From contig NZ_CP058990.1 of NCBI RefSeq assembly GCF_019021925.1, forward strand, positions 2,010,001 through 2,074,000: a stretch of DNA of 64,000 bases. The letters run 5' to 3'. Under the pieces are notes generated by a model. The model saw nothing but the letters and a program-made list of their open reading frames with translations, ran no database searches and was not told the origin of the DNA. Of the stretch, positions 20,755 through 29,312 are shown in pieces. The position numbers and the translations under genes were made by a program. Within the stretch, counting starts at the first letter, position 1. Each line of letters opens with the position of its first letter. The stretch is from Cellulophaga sp. HaHaR_3_176. Its GTDB lineage: Bacteria; Bacteroidota; Bacteroidia; Flavobacteriales; Flavobacteriaceae.

Positions 20755-21330
20755 ATGAAACTTGTATTTGCCACACACAATCAAAATAAAGTTAAAGAGG
20801 TGCAGTTATTAATGCCCAAAAATATAACATTACTATCTTTAAATGATATTGATTGTTTTGATGAAATTGCAGAAACAGCAAATACTCTAAAAGGCAATGC
20901 TCAATTAAAAGCTGATTTTGTTACTGAAAAATATGGTTATAATTGTTTTGCTGATGACACCGGTTTACTAGTTGACAGTTTAAATGGAGAACCTGGTGTT
21001 TTCTCAGCAAGATATGCCGGTGAAGAAAAAAGCACAGAAGCCAACATGGCTAAATTATTAAAAAATTTAGAAACAAAAGATAACCGAGTTGCTCGTTTTA
21101 AAACATGTATTGCGTTAAATATTGATGCAAAAAAATATAAATTTGAAGGAGAGGTCGAAGGAATAATCACCAAAGAAAAATATGGAATTGACGGTTTTGG
21201 CTATGATCCAATATTTAGACCTAACGGATTTGACAAGACATTTGCCGAATTACCAATAGAAATAAAAAACAAAATAAGCCATCGCGGAAGAGCTATTCAA
21301 AAACTAATAAAACACCTTAATTTATCGTAA
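20755..21330 (+). CDS. rdgB: Non-canonical purine NTP pyrophosphatase (RdgB/HAM1)
   Basis: 191 residues. It hydrolyses ITP, dITP and XTP to the monophosphates and so keeps deaminated purines out of DNA and RNA. Landmarks are MKLVFATHNQNKVKEVQ at the N-terminus, FADDTGLLVDSLNGEPGVFS with the catalytic aspartates, and the C-terminal GFGYDPIFRPNGFDKTFAEL with SHRGRAIQKL. Cytosolic, homodimeric in the family. Probably monocistronic. Confidence 0.97.
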   Translation: MKLVFATHNQNKVKEVQLLMPKNITLLSLNDIDCFDEIAETANTLKGNAQLKADFVTEKYGYNCFADDTGLLVDSLNGEPGVFSARYAGEEKSTEANMAKLLKNLETKDNRVARFKTCIALNIDAKKYKFEGEVEGIITKEKYGIDGFGYDPIFRPNGFDKTFAELPIEIKNKISHRGRAIQKLIKHLNLS

Positions 21331-21471
21331 ATAACTATAAATCAAATTTATAAAACGCAATAAATAGATGGTTTTTTAAAATTAAAAAATAAATTCTCCC
21401 TCTCTACCCCTGCTATTTAAAGGGCTTTAAAAAAATAAACTCACAAATACTGCTAGTTGACAAATTAACAG

Positions 21472-21479
21472 TACCTTTG
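21472..21479 (+). promoter_or_regulatory. -7 box upstream of the DEAD-box helicase
   Basis: TACCTTTG followed by C matches the Bacteroidota -7 consensus. A TTG lies 12 bases upstream, closer than the usual -33 spacing. A start near 21485 would leave a structured leader of about 100 nt. Confidence 0.5.
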
Positions 21480-21510
21480 CACCTTTAAATAACGCCGCTA
21501 GTATAGCATG

Positions 21511-21575
21511 TGTTGCGCTGAGTTTTAAAGGTTATATCGTTAATCGCTCTATGCAACAGACATATTTGCGATTAA
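21511..21575 (+). promoter_or_regulatory. Structured 5' leader of the DEAD-box helicase mRNA
   Basis: TTAATCGC (21540-21547) and GCGATTAA (21568-21575) form a perfect 8-bp stem that ends 12 bases before the ATG. Inside the 20-nt loop, GCAACA (21553-21558) is complementary to TGTTGC (21511-21516) upstream of the stem, so a pseudoknot or a switch between two folds is possible. Long structured leaders are common on cold-induced RNA helicase mRNAs. The function is inferred only. Confidence 0.45.
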
Positions 21576-21587
21576 GTATAACATATT

Positions 21588-23477
21588 ATGACAAAATTTG
21601 AAGCGCTAGGATTGAAAAAATCTTTATTAGACGCTATTACTGACATGGGTTTTGAAACCCCTTCAGACGTACAAGAAAAAGCAATTCCAATTCTTTTAGA
21701 AAGTGATACCGATTTAGTAGCTCTTGCTCAAACAGGAACAGGTAAAACAGCTGCTTTTGGTTTCCCATTAATTCAAAAAATTGATGCAGATAGTAGAACC
21801 ACTCAAGGTTTAATACTATCACCAACTCGTGAACTTTGTTTACAGATCACTAAAGAAATGCAAGCATATTCTAAATATGAAAAGAATATTAATGTTGTTG
21901 CTATTTATGGTGGAGCTAGTATTACAGATCAAGCAAGACAAATAAAACGCGGAGCACAAATTATTGTTGCTACACCTGGTCGTATGAAAGATATGATGAG
22001 CCGTGGATTAGTTGACATTTCTAAAATTGACTTTTGTGTTTTAGATGAAGCTGATGAAATGTTGAACATGGGATTCTTTGAAGATATCAAAGAAATTTTA
22101 GTAGATACTCCAAAAGAAAAAAATACATGGTTGTTTTCTGCTACCATGCCAAGAGAAGTTGCAACGATTGCTAAAAAATTCATGAATAGCCCACAAGAAA
22201 TTACTGTGGGAACAAAAAATTCAGGAGCATCTACAGTACAACATGAATATTATGTAGTTAGTGGTAGAGATAGATACCCTGCTTTAAAAAGATTAGCTGA
22301 CACAAACCCTAATATTTTCTCTGTTATTTTCTGTAGAACTAAAAGAGATACTCAAAAAGTTGCAGAAACTTTAATTGAAGACGGATATAATGCAGGAGCA
22401 CTTCACGGGGATTTAAGTCAGAACCAAAGAGATTTGGTAATGAACGCTTTCCGTAAAAAACAAATACAAATGTTAGTGGCTACTGATGTAGCTGCCAGAG
22501 GTATTGATGTAGATGATATTACTCACGTAATTAACTACCAACTACCTGATGAAATTGAAACATACACACACCGTAGTGGTCGTACAGGAAGAGCTGGTAA
22601 ATCAGGTACTTCTATGGTTATTATCACTAGAAGTGAACTTAGAAAAATAAAAGCGATTGAGAACAAAATCAATCAAAAATTCATCACAAAAAACATTCCT
22701 ACAGGAATAGAAATTTGTGAAATACAATTAAATCACTTAGCTAACAAGATAAAGGATACAGAAGTAAATACTGAAGTTGAAAAATATCTTCCTGCTATTA
22801 ATGAAATATTTGAAGGCTTAGATCGTGAGGAACTGATAAAGAAAATGGTTTCTGTTGAGTTTACGCGTTTCTTCGATTATTACAATAAAACAAGAGATTT
22901 AAATTCTGGATCATCAGAAAGAGGAGAAAGAAATAACGAAAGAGGTTCTGGAGAAATTCCTACAAACGGATCTGTTCGTTACTTTATCAACGTTGGTGAA
23001 AGAGATGAGTATGATTGGATGTCTTTAAAAGATTTCTTAAGAGATACTCTTGAAGTTGGCCAAGACGATATTTACAAAGTTGATGTAAAAGAAAGTTTTT
23101 CTTTCTTTAATACCGATGCCGCAATCACACCTAAAATTTTAGAAACTTTTAAAGATTTTAAAGTAGATGGTAGATTTGTAAACGTTGAAATTTCTAGCAA
23201 CCCAGGCGGTGGCGGAGGTCGCAGCGGTGGCGGTGGTAGAGATAGAAACCGTGGCGGTGGAGGTAGAGATCGTAATCGCGGTGGCGGTGGAGACTTCCCT
23301 AAAAGAAGAGAAAGATCATCAAAAAGTGGTGGTTACGGTGGTAGCAGTGAAGGAGGATCTAAAAGAAGATCTGGTGGATCTGGATCTAGCTCTAATTCAG
23401 GCTCTAGAGGAGGCAGCAGAGATTCTGGTGGTTCATCTAGCGGAAGTAAAAGCAAACGTAGAGGTGGGTTCTTTTAG
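21588..23477 (+). CDS. DEAD-box RNA helicase with DbpA-type RNA-binding domain and RGG tail
   Basis: 629 residues. The helicase core (1-375) has Q motif FEALGLKKSLLDAITDMGF, Walker A AQTGTGKT, PTRELCLQ, DEADEML, SATMP, and HRSGRTGRAG. A linker leads to a DbpA-like RNA-binding domain (about 475-550, VRYFINVGERDEYDWMSLKD). The last 75 residues are a Gly/Arg/Ser-rich tail with repeated GGGGRDRNRGG units, a low-complexity RNA-binding region. It resembles CsdA/DeaD-type enzymes that unwind structured RNA and assist ribosome assembly in the cold. DNA in the tail is unusually GC-rich because of glycine codons. Confidence 0.95.
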   Translation: MTKFEALGLKKSLLDAITDMGFETPSDVQEKAIPILLESDTDLVALAQTGTGKTAAFGFPLIQKIDADSRTTQGLILSPTRELCLQITKEMQAYSKYEKNINVVAIYGGASITDQARQIKRGAQIIVATPGRMKDMMSRGLVDISKIDFCVLDEADEMLNMGFFEDIKEILVDTPKEKNTWLFSATMPREVATIAKKFMNSPQEITVGTKNSGASTVQHEYYVVSGRDRYPALKRLADTNPNIFSVIFCRTKRDTQKVAETLIEDGYNAGALHGDLSQNQRDLVMNAFRKKQIQMLVATDVAARGIDVDDITHVINYQLPDEIETYTHRSGRTGRAGKSGTSMVIITRSELRKIKAIENKINQKFITKNIPTGIEICEIQLNHLANKIKDTEVNTEVEKYLPAINEIFEGLDREELIKKMVSVEFTRFFDYYNKTRDLNSGSSERGERNNERGSGEIPTNGSVRYFINVGERDEYDWMSLKDFLRDTLEVGQDDIYKVDVKESFSFFNTDAAITPKILETFKDFKVDGRFVNVEISSNPGGGGGRSGGGGRDRNRGGGGRDRNRGGGGDFPKRRERSSKSGGYGGSSEGGSKRRSGGSGSSSNSGSRGGSRDSGGSSSGSKSKRRGGFF

Positions 23478-23505
23478 AACATTCACTTTTAGTTAATTTC
23501 ATATT

Positions 23506-23532
23506 AAAAAATACGCTTCGGCGTATTTTTTT
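23506..23532 (+). terminator. Terminator after the DEAD-box helicase
   Basis: AAAATACGC-TTCG-GCGTATTTTTTT is a stable stem with a UUCG tetraloop followed by a T-tract, 28 bases after the stop codon. Confidence 0.92.
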
Positions 23533-23566
23533 GTTTTGTTTACTATTTTAGAGCTTTATTTGATAT

Positions 23567-24349
23567 ATGCTAAAGAAATTATTTTACGGAGTGTTCTTCT
23601 TTTTTACTGCATTAGGCTTTTCTCAAGAAACTGAAGAAGTAGATGAAGGTGAACCTATAAAAGCCATTGTAGTAAACGCACAAGATGCATCTGTAATGGA
23701 AAGTGTACACGTTGTTAACTTAAACAAAGTCGTAGGTACGATTACAAATGAAAAAGGTGAGTTTGAAATTAGAGCGTCTGTAAATGATACTTTATACTTT
23801 AGCTACCTTGGTTTTAAATCTCAAAAAGTACGAGTTACAAATGATATGTTTAAGTTTAAGGACACTAAAATAGCCTTAACTGAATTAGCCTATGCCTTAG
23901 AAGAGGTTATTGTATCATCTTACAACCTAACTGGCTACTTAGAAATAGACGTAAAGAACCTACCTATAAACGATTCTTACCAATACAGTATTTCTGGTTT
24001 AAATACAGGCTATGAGGCTCGTAAAAAGAATCCTAGTGCTGTTACTAAAGTTTTAGGCGCTATATTAAACCCAGCCGATTTACTTAGAAACCTATTTGGT
24101 AAAAAGCCAAATCAGATGAAAAAGTTGAGAAAAGTAAAAGAAGACGATGCTATAAAAGACTTACTTGCTTCTAAATTTGACAGAGAAGCTCTTATCGAAT
24201 TATTACATATTGAAAAAGTAGATATTGAAGATATTTTAAATAACTGTAACTATTCAAAATCTTTTATAAGAACAGCTAACGATTTACAAATATTAGATGC
24301 CATTAGTGGTTGTTACGAAGACTTTAAAGTATTAAATAGAAAAAATTAA
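23567..24349 (+). CDS. Exported protein with carboxypeptidase-regulatory-like domain
   Basis: 260 residues. A signal peptide covers residues 1-20 (MLKKLFYGVFFFFTALGFSQ). Residues about 30-115 form a carboxypeptidase-D regulatory-like beta-sandwich (IKAIVVNAQDASVMESVHVV, GTITNEKGEFEI, LYFSYLGFKSQKVRV, LEEVIVSSYNLTG), the same module seen at the start of TonB receptors but here without plug or barrel. The C-terminal 140 residues are basic and helical and unassigned. Probably periplasmic and attached to the outer-membrane biogenesis or sensing apparatus; function unknown. Confidence 0.85.
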   Translation: MLKKLFYGVFFFFTALGFSQETEEVDEGEPIKAIVVNAQDASVMESVHVVNLNKVVGTITNEKGEFEIRASVNDTLYFSYLGFKSQKVRVTNDMFKFKDTKIALTELAYALEEVIVSSYNLTGYLEIDVKNLPINDSYQYSISGLNTGYEARKKNPSAVTKVLGAILNPADLLRNLFGKKPNQMKKLRKVKEDDAIKDLLASKFDREALIELLHIEKVDIEDILNNCNYSKSFIRTANDLQILDAISGCYEDFKVLNRKN

Positions 24350-24375
24350 AACAATATTGTTTTTAATAAAAAAAT

Positions 24376-24403
24376 AAAAACCGTAATCTATTACGGTTTT
24401 TTT
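24376..24403 (+). terminator. Terminator after the carboxypeptidase-like-domain gene
   Basis: AAAAACCGTAA-TCTA-TTACGGTTTTTTT, 27 bases after the stop codon. Confidence 0.9.
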
Positions 24404-24509
24404 ATGCTCATTTATTACTGGTTATTTCAAACCTTAATTTTTACTAAATTTTTATTAAACGAACTGTTATTATTATATAAAAACAGTTCCTTTGCTCTTA
24501 AAAAAATTA

Positions 24510-25334
24510 ATGGCTATTAATAGAAGAAAGTTTATGAAAACGCTCTTTTTAAGCATTGTAGGGTTAGTAGGCTTTATATATCTTGACAGCTTTTGGATTG
24601 AAAAATACATTATCGATTGGAATGAATTTGATGTATCAAATAATTCATCTAATAAAATTAAAATAATACAGCTATCAGATTTGCACTTACATGAAATTAA
24701 GTACTTTCATAAAACAATTGCTGAAAAAATTAATTCCGAAAATCCTGATATTATAGCCTTTACTGGTGATACAATTACTAGAACTAGTAAATTTCCCGTA
24801 CTAAAAAAACTTCTTGACTTAATTGACCCCGAAATATTGAAAATTGTAATATTAGGAAATAAAGAACATGATGGTCGCATTCTTGTAAGTGAATTAAATG
24901 ATGTATTTAAGGACTATAATGGACTAGTATTAGTTAATGAAAATTATATATTTGATAAATTAGACCGAAAAATAAATATTATTGGTGTCGACTCTTTAAT
25001 GCATGGAAATCCTGATTTCAAAAAAGCAATAACTGGTATCGATAAAAAATTAGATACTGTGGTATTAAATCATTGTCCTGAATATAGTGATGTAATTGAT
25101 GACCTCAATCAAGATGAGGAAGTAAATATAAAGATGATTTTATCTGGGCACACACATGGCGGACAAATAACATTTTTTGGTAAAGAAATATATAAACCTG
25201 TAGGTAGTGGCCGATATTTGAAAGGATGGTATCAAAATAAAAATACAAAAATGTACGTATCTAAAGGTATTGGAACAACTGCGCTACCTATTCGTTTTTG
25301 CGCTAGAGCCGAGGCTATTATTTTTCATATTTAA
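24510..25334 (+). CDS. Membrane-anchored metallophosphoesterase
   Basis: 274 residues from the ATG reading MAINRRKFMKTLF. A TTG six codons upstream is possible. The N-terminus carries a twin-arginine-like RRKFMKT followed by one hydrophobic segment (about 10-30), consistent with a periplasm-facing anchor. Calcineurin-like motifs are SDLHLHE, TGDT, GNKEHD (an unusual form of GNHD with insertion), and SGHTHGGQ. The YaeI/LpxH-like family includes lipid and nucleotide phosphodiesterases. Substrate is unknown. Confidence 0.88.
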   Translation: MAINRRKFMKTLFLSIVGLVGFIYLDSFWIEKYIIDWNEFDVSNNSSNKIKIIQLSDLHLHEIKYFHKTIAEKINSENPDIIAFTGDTITRTSKFPVLKKLLDLIDPEILKIVILGNKEHDGRILVSELNDVFKDYNGLVLVNENYIFDKLDRKINIIGVDSLMHGNPDFKKAITGIDKKLDTVVLNHCPEYSDVIDDLNQDEEVNIKMILSGHTHGGQITFFGKEIYKPVGSGRYLKGWYQNKNTKMYVSKGIGTTALPIRFCARAEAIIFHI

Positions 25335-25348
25335 AAGGAGCTTACCCC

Positions 25349-25999
25349 CTATTCAAAATATCTTTCTAAAATATCATCAATACTTTTAATCGATTTTTTA
25401 GTCCAGTCTAATTGCTTCTCTAATTTTTCACTTTCAGTCAATTTCCAATCAAAATTTTGCTTTTTAAGTTTTGTTGTTAACGTTTGTAGCGTAATTGCTG
25501 CTGAAACAGAAATATTTAAACTCTCTGTAAAACCTACCATAGGGATTTTTAAATAACCATCTGCCTTTTCTATAACTTCTTGACTTAAGCCTGATTTTTC
25601 TGTGCCAAAAAATAATGCTGTCTTTCCTTCTAATTGAAAATCATCTAAATAACAAGAATCGTTATGTGGTGTTGTCGCTATAATTTTATACCCTTTTGCT
25701 TTTAAAGTTTCAATACAACTCGTTGTACTATTGTATTTAATAACATCAACCCATTTCTGAGATCCCATCGCTATTTCTTCATCTAGTGTGTTACTATTTC
25801 TTTTTTCGATAATATGCGCCTCTTGTACTCCAAAAACATCACAAGAACGTATTACAGCACTTGCGTTATGCATTTGATACACATCTTCAACAGCTACAGT
25901 GATCAGTTTTGTACGTTCTTTTAAAATTTCTAAAAAACGCGCTTTTCGTTCTGGTGTAATAAAATCTTCTAAGTAATCTAAAAGTTTAAAATCAATCAT
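25349..25999 (-). CDS. trmH: tRNA (guanosine-2'-O)-methyltransferase, TrmH/SpoU family
   Basis: 216 residues. A SPOUT-class enzyme with the three SpoU motifs: NASAVIRSCDVFGVQEAHII (motif 1), TALFFGTEKSGLS (motif 2), and IPMVGFTESLNISVSAAITL (motif 3). The C-terminal basic extension (residues 180-216) is typical of TrmH, which methylates the 2'-OH of G18 in tRNAs. The assignment to TrmH rather than another SpoU member rests on length and motif context. Confidence 0.9.
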   Translation of the reverse strand: MIDFKLLDYLEDFITPERKARFLEILKERTKLITVAVEDVYQMHNASAVIRSCDVFGVQEAHIIEKRNSNTLDEEIAMGSQKWVDVIKYNSTTSCIETLKAKGYKIIATTPHNDSCYLDDFQLEGKTALFFGTEKSGLSQEVIEKADGYLKIPMVGFTESLNISVSAAITLQTLTTKLKKQNFDWKLTESEKLEKQLDWTKKSIKSIDDILERYFE

Positions 26000-26053
26000 A
26001 AATCGAATATAATAAAAAATTAAAGTTGTATATTTTCAATACCAATTTTCTTT

Positions 26054-26761
26054 ATGATGAAAAATATAGTTGTTTTAACAGGAGCTGGAATTAGTGCAGA
26101 AAGTGGCATAAAAACTTTTAGAGATGAAGATGGCCTATGGGAAGGTCATAATGTTATGGAAGTTGCTTCGCCTGAAGGTTTTCAAAACAATCCTAAATTA
26201 GTTTTAAACTTTTATAATGAGCGTAGAAAACAATTATTGACCGTTTTACCAAATAAAGCCCATAATGCCCTTTCAGAATTAGAAACGCATTTTAAAACTA
26301 CTATAATTACACAAAATGTAGACGATTTGCATGAGAGAGCTGGTAGTACTGATGTTTTACATTTACATGGAGAATTATTAAAAGTGAGAAGTACAAAAAT
26401 ATCAAGAATAGGAGCTCCTGTTATTTTAGATTGGAAAAAAGATTTAAAACTTGGTGATAAATGTATTAACGGACATCAACTAAGACCCAATATTGTTTGG
26501 TTCGGCGAAGAAGTACCCTTACTTAACAAAGCTATTGAGATAACTCAAAAAGCAGACATTTTAATAATTATTGGCACTTCAATGCAGGTATACCCTGCTG
26601 CTAGCCTTATAGACTTTATTTCAGAAAATACACCTATTTATTTCATAGATCCAAAACCTAATGTTCAAAAAAACGATTTTAACAACTTAAACATTATTCA
26701 AGAAACTGCTGTAAATGGGGTTCCTAATCTCGTTTCATCTTTAATTGATACAATAGTCTAG
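26054..26761 (+). CDS. cobB: Sirtuin, NAD-dependent protein deacylase (CobB/SIRT5-like)
   Basis: 235 residues. NAD-binding motifs are GAGISAESGIKTFR, TQNVDDLHERAG and the catalytic HLHGEL. The YxxR motif that selects succinyl- or malonyl-lysine in SIRT5 and CobB appears in FYNERRKQ. The zinc module is mostly lost: after HGELLKVRST only one Cys (GDKCINGHQ) remains where CobB has up to four. The 3' end overlaps the convergent haem-binding gene by 38 bases. Confidence 0.92.
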   Translation: MMKNIVVLTGAGISAESGIKTFRDEDGLWEGHNVMEVASPEGFQNNPKLVLNFYNERRKQLLTVLPNKAHNALSELETHFKTTIITQNVDDLHERAGSTDVLHLHGELLKVRSTKISRIGAPVILDWKKDLKLGDKCINGHQLRPNIVWFGEEVPLLNKAIEITQKADILIIIGTSMQVYPAASLIDFISENTPIYFIDPKPNVQKNDFNNLNIIQETAVNGVPNLVSSLIDTIV

Positions 26762-27197
26762 TTTTATTCGCCCATTCTAAAATGGCATTTTTTTCACTAG
26801 TACTTAAATCTGCTTTTGAGTGCAACCAGATATATTCATTTAAAGGCATTTTATTTTCATCAACCTCTTCAACCAACTCCTCTAGCTTATGTGATTTTTT
26901 ATCAGATGTATATGTACCCCATTCCGAAAAATTTAAATGCTTTTTCCCATCTTGCACATGATCATTTACCCAATATGATACTGGAGCTAAGTTAGCATAC
27001 CAAGGGTAATGTGTGGTATTACTATGACAGTCATAACAAGCATTCTCTAAAGAGATTTTAACATTTTTAGGTGGGTTTGTTTCTGTTGTAAAAACATACA
27101 AGTCATTTGATTCTGACATGTTTTTTTCGGGTCTATAAAACTGTAATAATGCAAAAATTAAAATTAAAGCTAATCCAGTATTTTTGATTATTTTCAT
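26724..27197 (-). CDS. Haem-binding domain protein (exported c-type cytochrome-like)
   Basis: 157 residues from ATG 27197; an upstream in-frame ATG adds 14 residues before the hydrophobic anchor MKIIKNTGLALILIFALLQF. The haem_bd family features are the CxxCH site in ENACYDCHSNTTHYPWYANL, followed by SYWVNDHVQDGKKHLNFSEW and a C-terminal PLNEYIWLHSKADLS. Likely anchored in the inner membrane with the haem in the periplasm. The redox role is unknown. Confidence 0.88.
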   Translation of the reverse strand: MKIIKNTGLALILIFALLQFYRPEKNMSESNDLYVFTTETNPPKNVKISLENACYDCHSNTTHYPWYANLAPVSYWVNDHVQDGKKHLNFSEWGTYTSDKKSHKLEELVEEVDENKMPLNEYIWLHSKADLSTSEKNAILEWANKTRLLYQLKMKRD

Positions 27198-27229
27198 GGT
27201 TGAAATTGAATAGCTAAAATTACAATATA

Positions 27230-27790
27230 TTGGAAACAATAGAACTTAAAAATTCATTAAATTATGTAAATCACTCTAGAGAAAAAAGAGCTGAAATGTC
27301 ACTTTTAGTTCTAGAAAACCCTAATTTAATTGAGCCTTTATTAAAAATAGCTTTCACTGTAAAAGACCCTATCTCATCAAAAGCGTGTTGGGTTTTAGAA
27401 TTTACAGCTAAAGAAAAATTGTCTTTTATATTCCCTTATTTAAACGAGTTTACATCAAAAATGGGAACTGTATACTTACACCCTTCTGTGCGTCCAATGG
27501 CTAAAATTTGCGAATATTTAATTACATCTTACTTTTCGAAATCACCCAACAACGTAAAAGAGTTTTTAAACAACGTACATTTAGAACGTATTACAACAGC
27601 TTGTTTTGATTGGCTTATTGGTGAGCATAAAGTTGCAGCACAAGCATATTCGATGACTTGTTTATTACTATTAGGAAAAAAATTTGATTGGATTTTGCCT
27701 GAGTTAAAAATTATATTAGAAAAAAATTATGCTCAAGGCAGCTCAGCATACAAGGCAAGGGCACGTATGACACTTGCTAAAATTAAGTAA
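27230..27790 (+). CDS. HEAT-like helical protein next to purB
   Basis: 186 residues, starting at TTG 27230 because an in-frame stop lies just upstream and the next ATG is 22 codons in. All-helical with paired repeats (AEMSLLVLENPNLIEPLLKI, then SKACWVLEFTAKEKL), reminiscent of HEAT or DNA-alkylation-repeat folds. Similar genes sit beside purB in other Flavobacteriaceae as far as I recall. No catalytic residues are visible. Function is unknown. Confidence 0.75.
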   Translation: METIELKNSLNYVNHSREKRAEMSLLVLENPNLIEPLLKIAFTVKDPISSKACWVLEFTAKEKLSFIFPYLNEFTSKMGTVYLHPSVRPMAKICEYLITSYFSKSPNNVKEFLNNVHLERITTACFDWLIGEHKVAAQAYSMTCLLLLGKKFDWILPELKIILEKNYAQGSSAYKARARMTLAKIK

Positions 27791-27850
27791 GCAACTAAAC
27801 TTTGTTACAAAACTTGACTATTTCTAATCTTCATTTTTTAGCTGTTTAAG

Positions 27851-27860
27851 GAATACGTAT
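27851..27860 (+). promoter_or_regulatory. Putative purB -7 box
   Basis: TATCTTAGC (about 27856-27864) differs from TAnnTTTGC at one base and would place the start of transcription about 30 nt before the purB ATG. Confidence 0.35.
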
Positions 27861-27898
27861 CTTAGCAAACTTAAAAAATCAATCAATTCTTATATAAA

Positions 27899-29242
27899 AT
27901 GTCTTTAAATAAATTGAATGCGATTTCGCCTATTGATGGTCGTTATAGAGGTAAAGTAGAAAAATTAGCTGATTACTTTTCAGAAGAAGCTCTAATAAAA
28001 TACAGAGTGCATGTTGAGATAGAATACTTTATAGCACTTTGTGAAGCTGAATTACCACAACTTTCTGGTTTTGATAATTCTAAATTTGATGCTTTAAGAA
28101 AAATATATCTTGATTTCTCTTCAGAAGATGCGCAAGCAATTAAAGAAATTGAAAAAACAACAAACCACGATGTTAAGGCTGTTGAATATTTTATAAAAGA
28201 CAAATTTGACGCACTAAACTTACAAGAATTTAAAGAGTTTATCCATTTTGGATTAACCTCTCAAGATATAAACAACACAGCAATTCCTCTTTCTATTAAA
28301 GATGCAATGAATGATGTGTATGTACCTCAATATTTAGAGCTTTTAAGTGCTATTGAAAAATTAGCCGAAGATTGGGCTTCTATTCCAATGCTAGCAAGAA
28401 CACACGGGCAACCTGCTTCACCTACTCGTTTAGGTAAAGAAATTTCTGTTTATGTAGTTCGTTTAAAAGAACAGTTTAATTTATTAAATGATATACCTAG
28501 TGCGGCTAAATTTGGTGGCGCTACTGGAAATTACAATGCACATAAAGTAGCATATCCAAAAACAGATTGGCAAGCTTTTGGACAAAAATTTGTTCAAGAA
28601 AAATTGGGACTTCACCATTCATTCCCAACTACTCAAATTGAACATTATGATCATATGGCTGCTTTGTTTGATACTCTCAAAAGAATAAATACAATAATCT
28701 TAGATTTAGATCGTGATTTCTGGACTTATGTATCAATGGATTATTTCAAGCAAAAAATAAAAGCTGGTGAAGTTGGTTCATCTGCTATGCCACATAAAGT
28801 AAATCCAATTGATTTTGAAAACTCAGAGGGTAATATTGGTATTGCAAATGCAATTTTTGAGCATTTATCGGCTAAATTACCAGTATCTAGACTACAAAGA
28901 GATTTAACTGATAGTACTGTTTTAAGAAACGTTGGTGTGCCGTTTGCACATACTATGATTGCATTTCAATCTACATTGAAAGGTTTAGGCAAATTACTTT
29001 TAAATAAAGAAAAGTTTGAACAAGACCTAGAAAATAACTGGGCTGTAGTTGCTGAAGCTATTCAAACTATTTTAAGACGTGAAGCATATCCTAACCCATA
29101 TGAAGCATTAAAAGGTTTAACACGTACAAACGAAAAGATAAACCAAAATTCTATTGCTAGTTTTATTGATACATTAGAAGTTTCTGAAGCTATAAAAGCA
29201 GAACTAAAAGCAATTACCCCTAGCAATTATACAGGTATATAA
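27899..29242 (+). CDS. purB: Adenylosuccinate lyase
   Basis: 447 residues. It cleaves SAICAR and adenylosuccinate, releasing fumarate, in purine synthesis. Fumarase/aspartase superfamily signatures are LNAISPIDGRYRGKVEKL at the start, TSQDINNTA, ARTHGQPASPTRLGKE, and the flexible catalytic loop GSSAMPHKVNPIDFENSEGN with its serine. It belongs to the longer E. coli-like PurB branch. Ends at a strong terminator. Confidence 0.97.
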   Translation: MSLNKLNAISPIDGRYRGKVEKLADYFSEEALIKYRVHVEIEYFIALCEAELPQLSGFDNSKFDALRKIYLDFSSEDAQAIKEIEKTTNHDVKAVEYFIKDKFDALNLQEFKEFIHFGLTSQDINNTAIPLSIKDAMNDVYVPQYLELLSAIEKLAEDWASIPMLARTHGQPASPTRLGKEISVYVVRLKEQFNLLNDIPSAAKFGGATGNYNAHKVAYPKTDWQAFGQKFVQEKLGLHHSFPTTQIEHYDHMAALFDTLKRINTIILDLDRDFWTYVSMDYFKQKIKAGEVGSSAMPHKVNPIDFENSEGNIGIANAIFEHLSAKLPVSRLQRDLTDSTVLRNVGVPFAHTMIAFQSTLKGLGKLLLNKEKFEQDLENNWAVVAEAIQTILRREAYPNPYEALKGLTRTNEKINQNSIASFIDTLEVSEAIKAELKAITPSNYTGI

Positions 29243-29263
29243 TTATCTATTATTCATAAAAAC

Positions 29264-29292
29264 AAAAAGACCGCTAATAGCGGTCTTTTTTT
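29264..29292. terminator. Bidirectional terminator between purB and the MscS gene
   Basis: AAAAAGACCGCT-AAT-AGCGGTCTTTTTTT between convergent genes. Confidence 0.92.
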
Positions 29293-29312
29293 ATACATAT
29301 ATGTTATAAAGA

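Noticed and set aside
23185..23496. 103-residue alanine/valine/glutamate-rich frame
   Set aside because: It is the alternative frame of the Gly/Arg-rich helicase tail.
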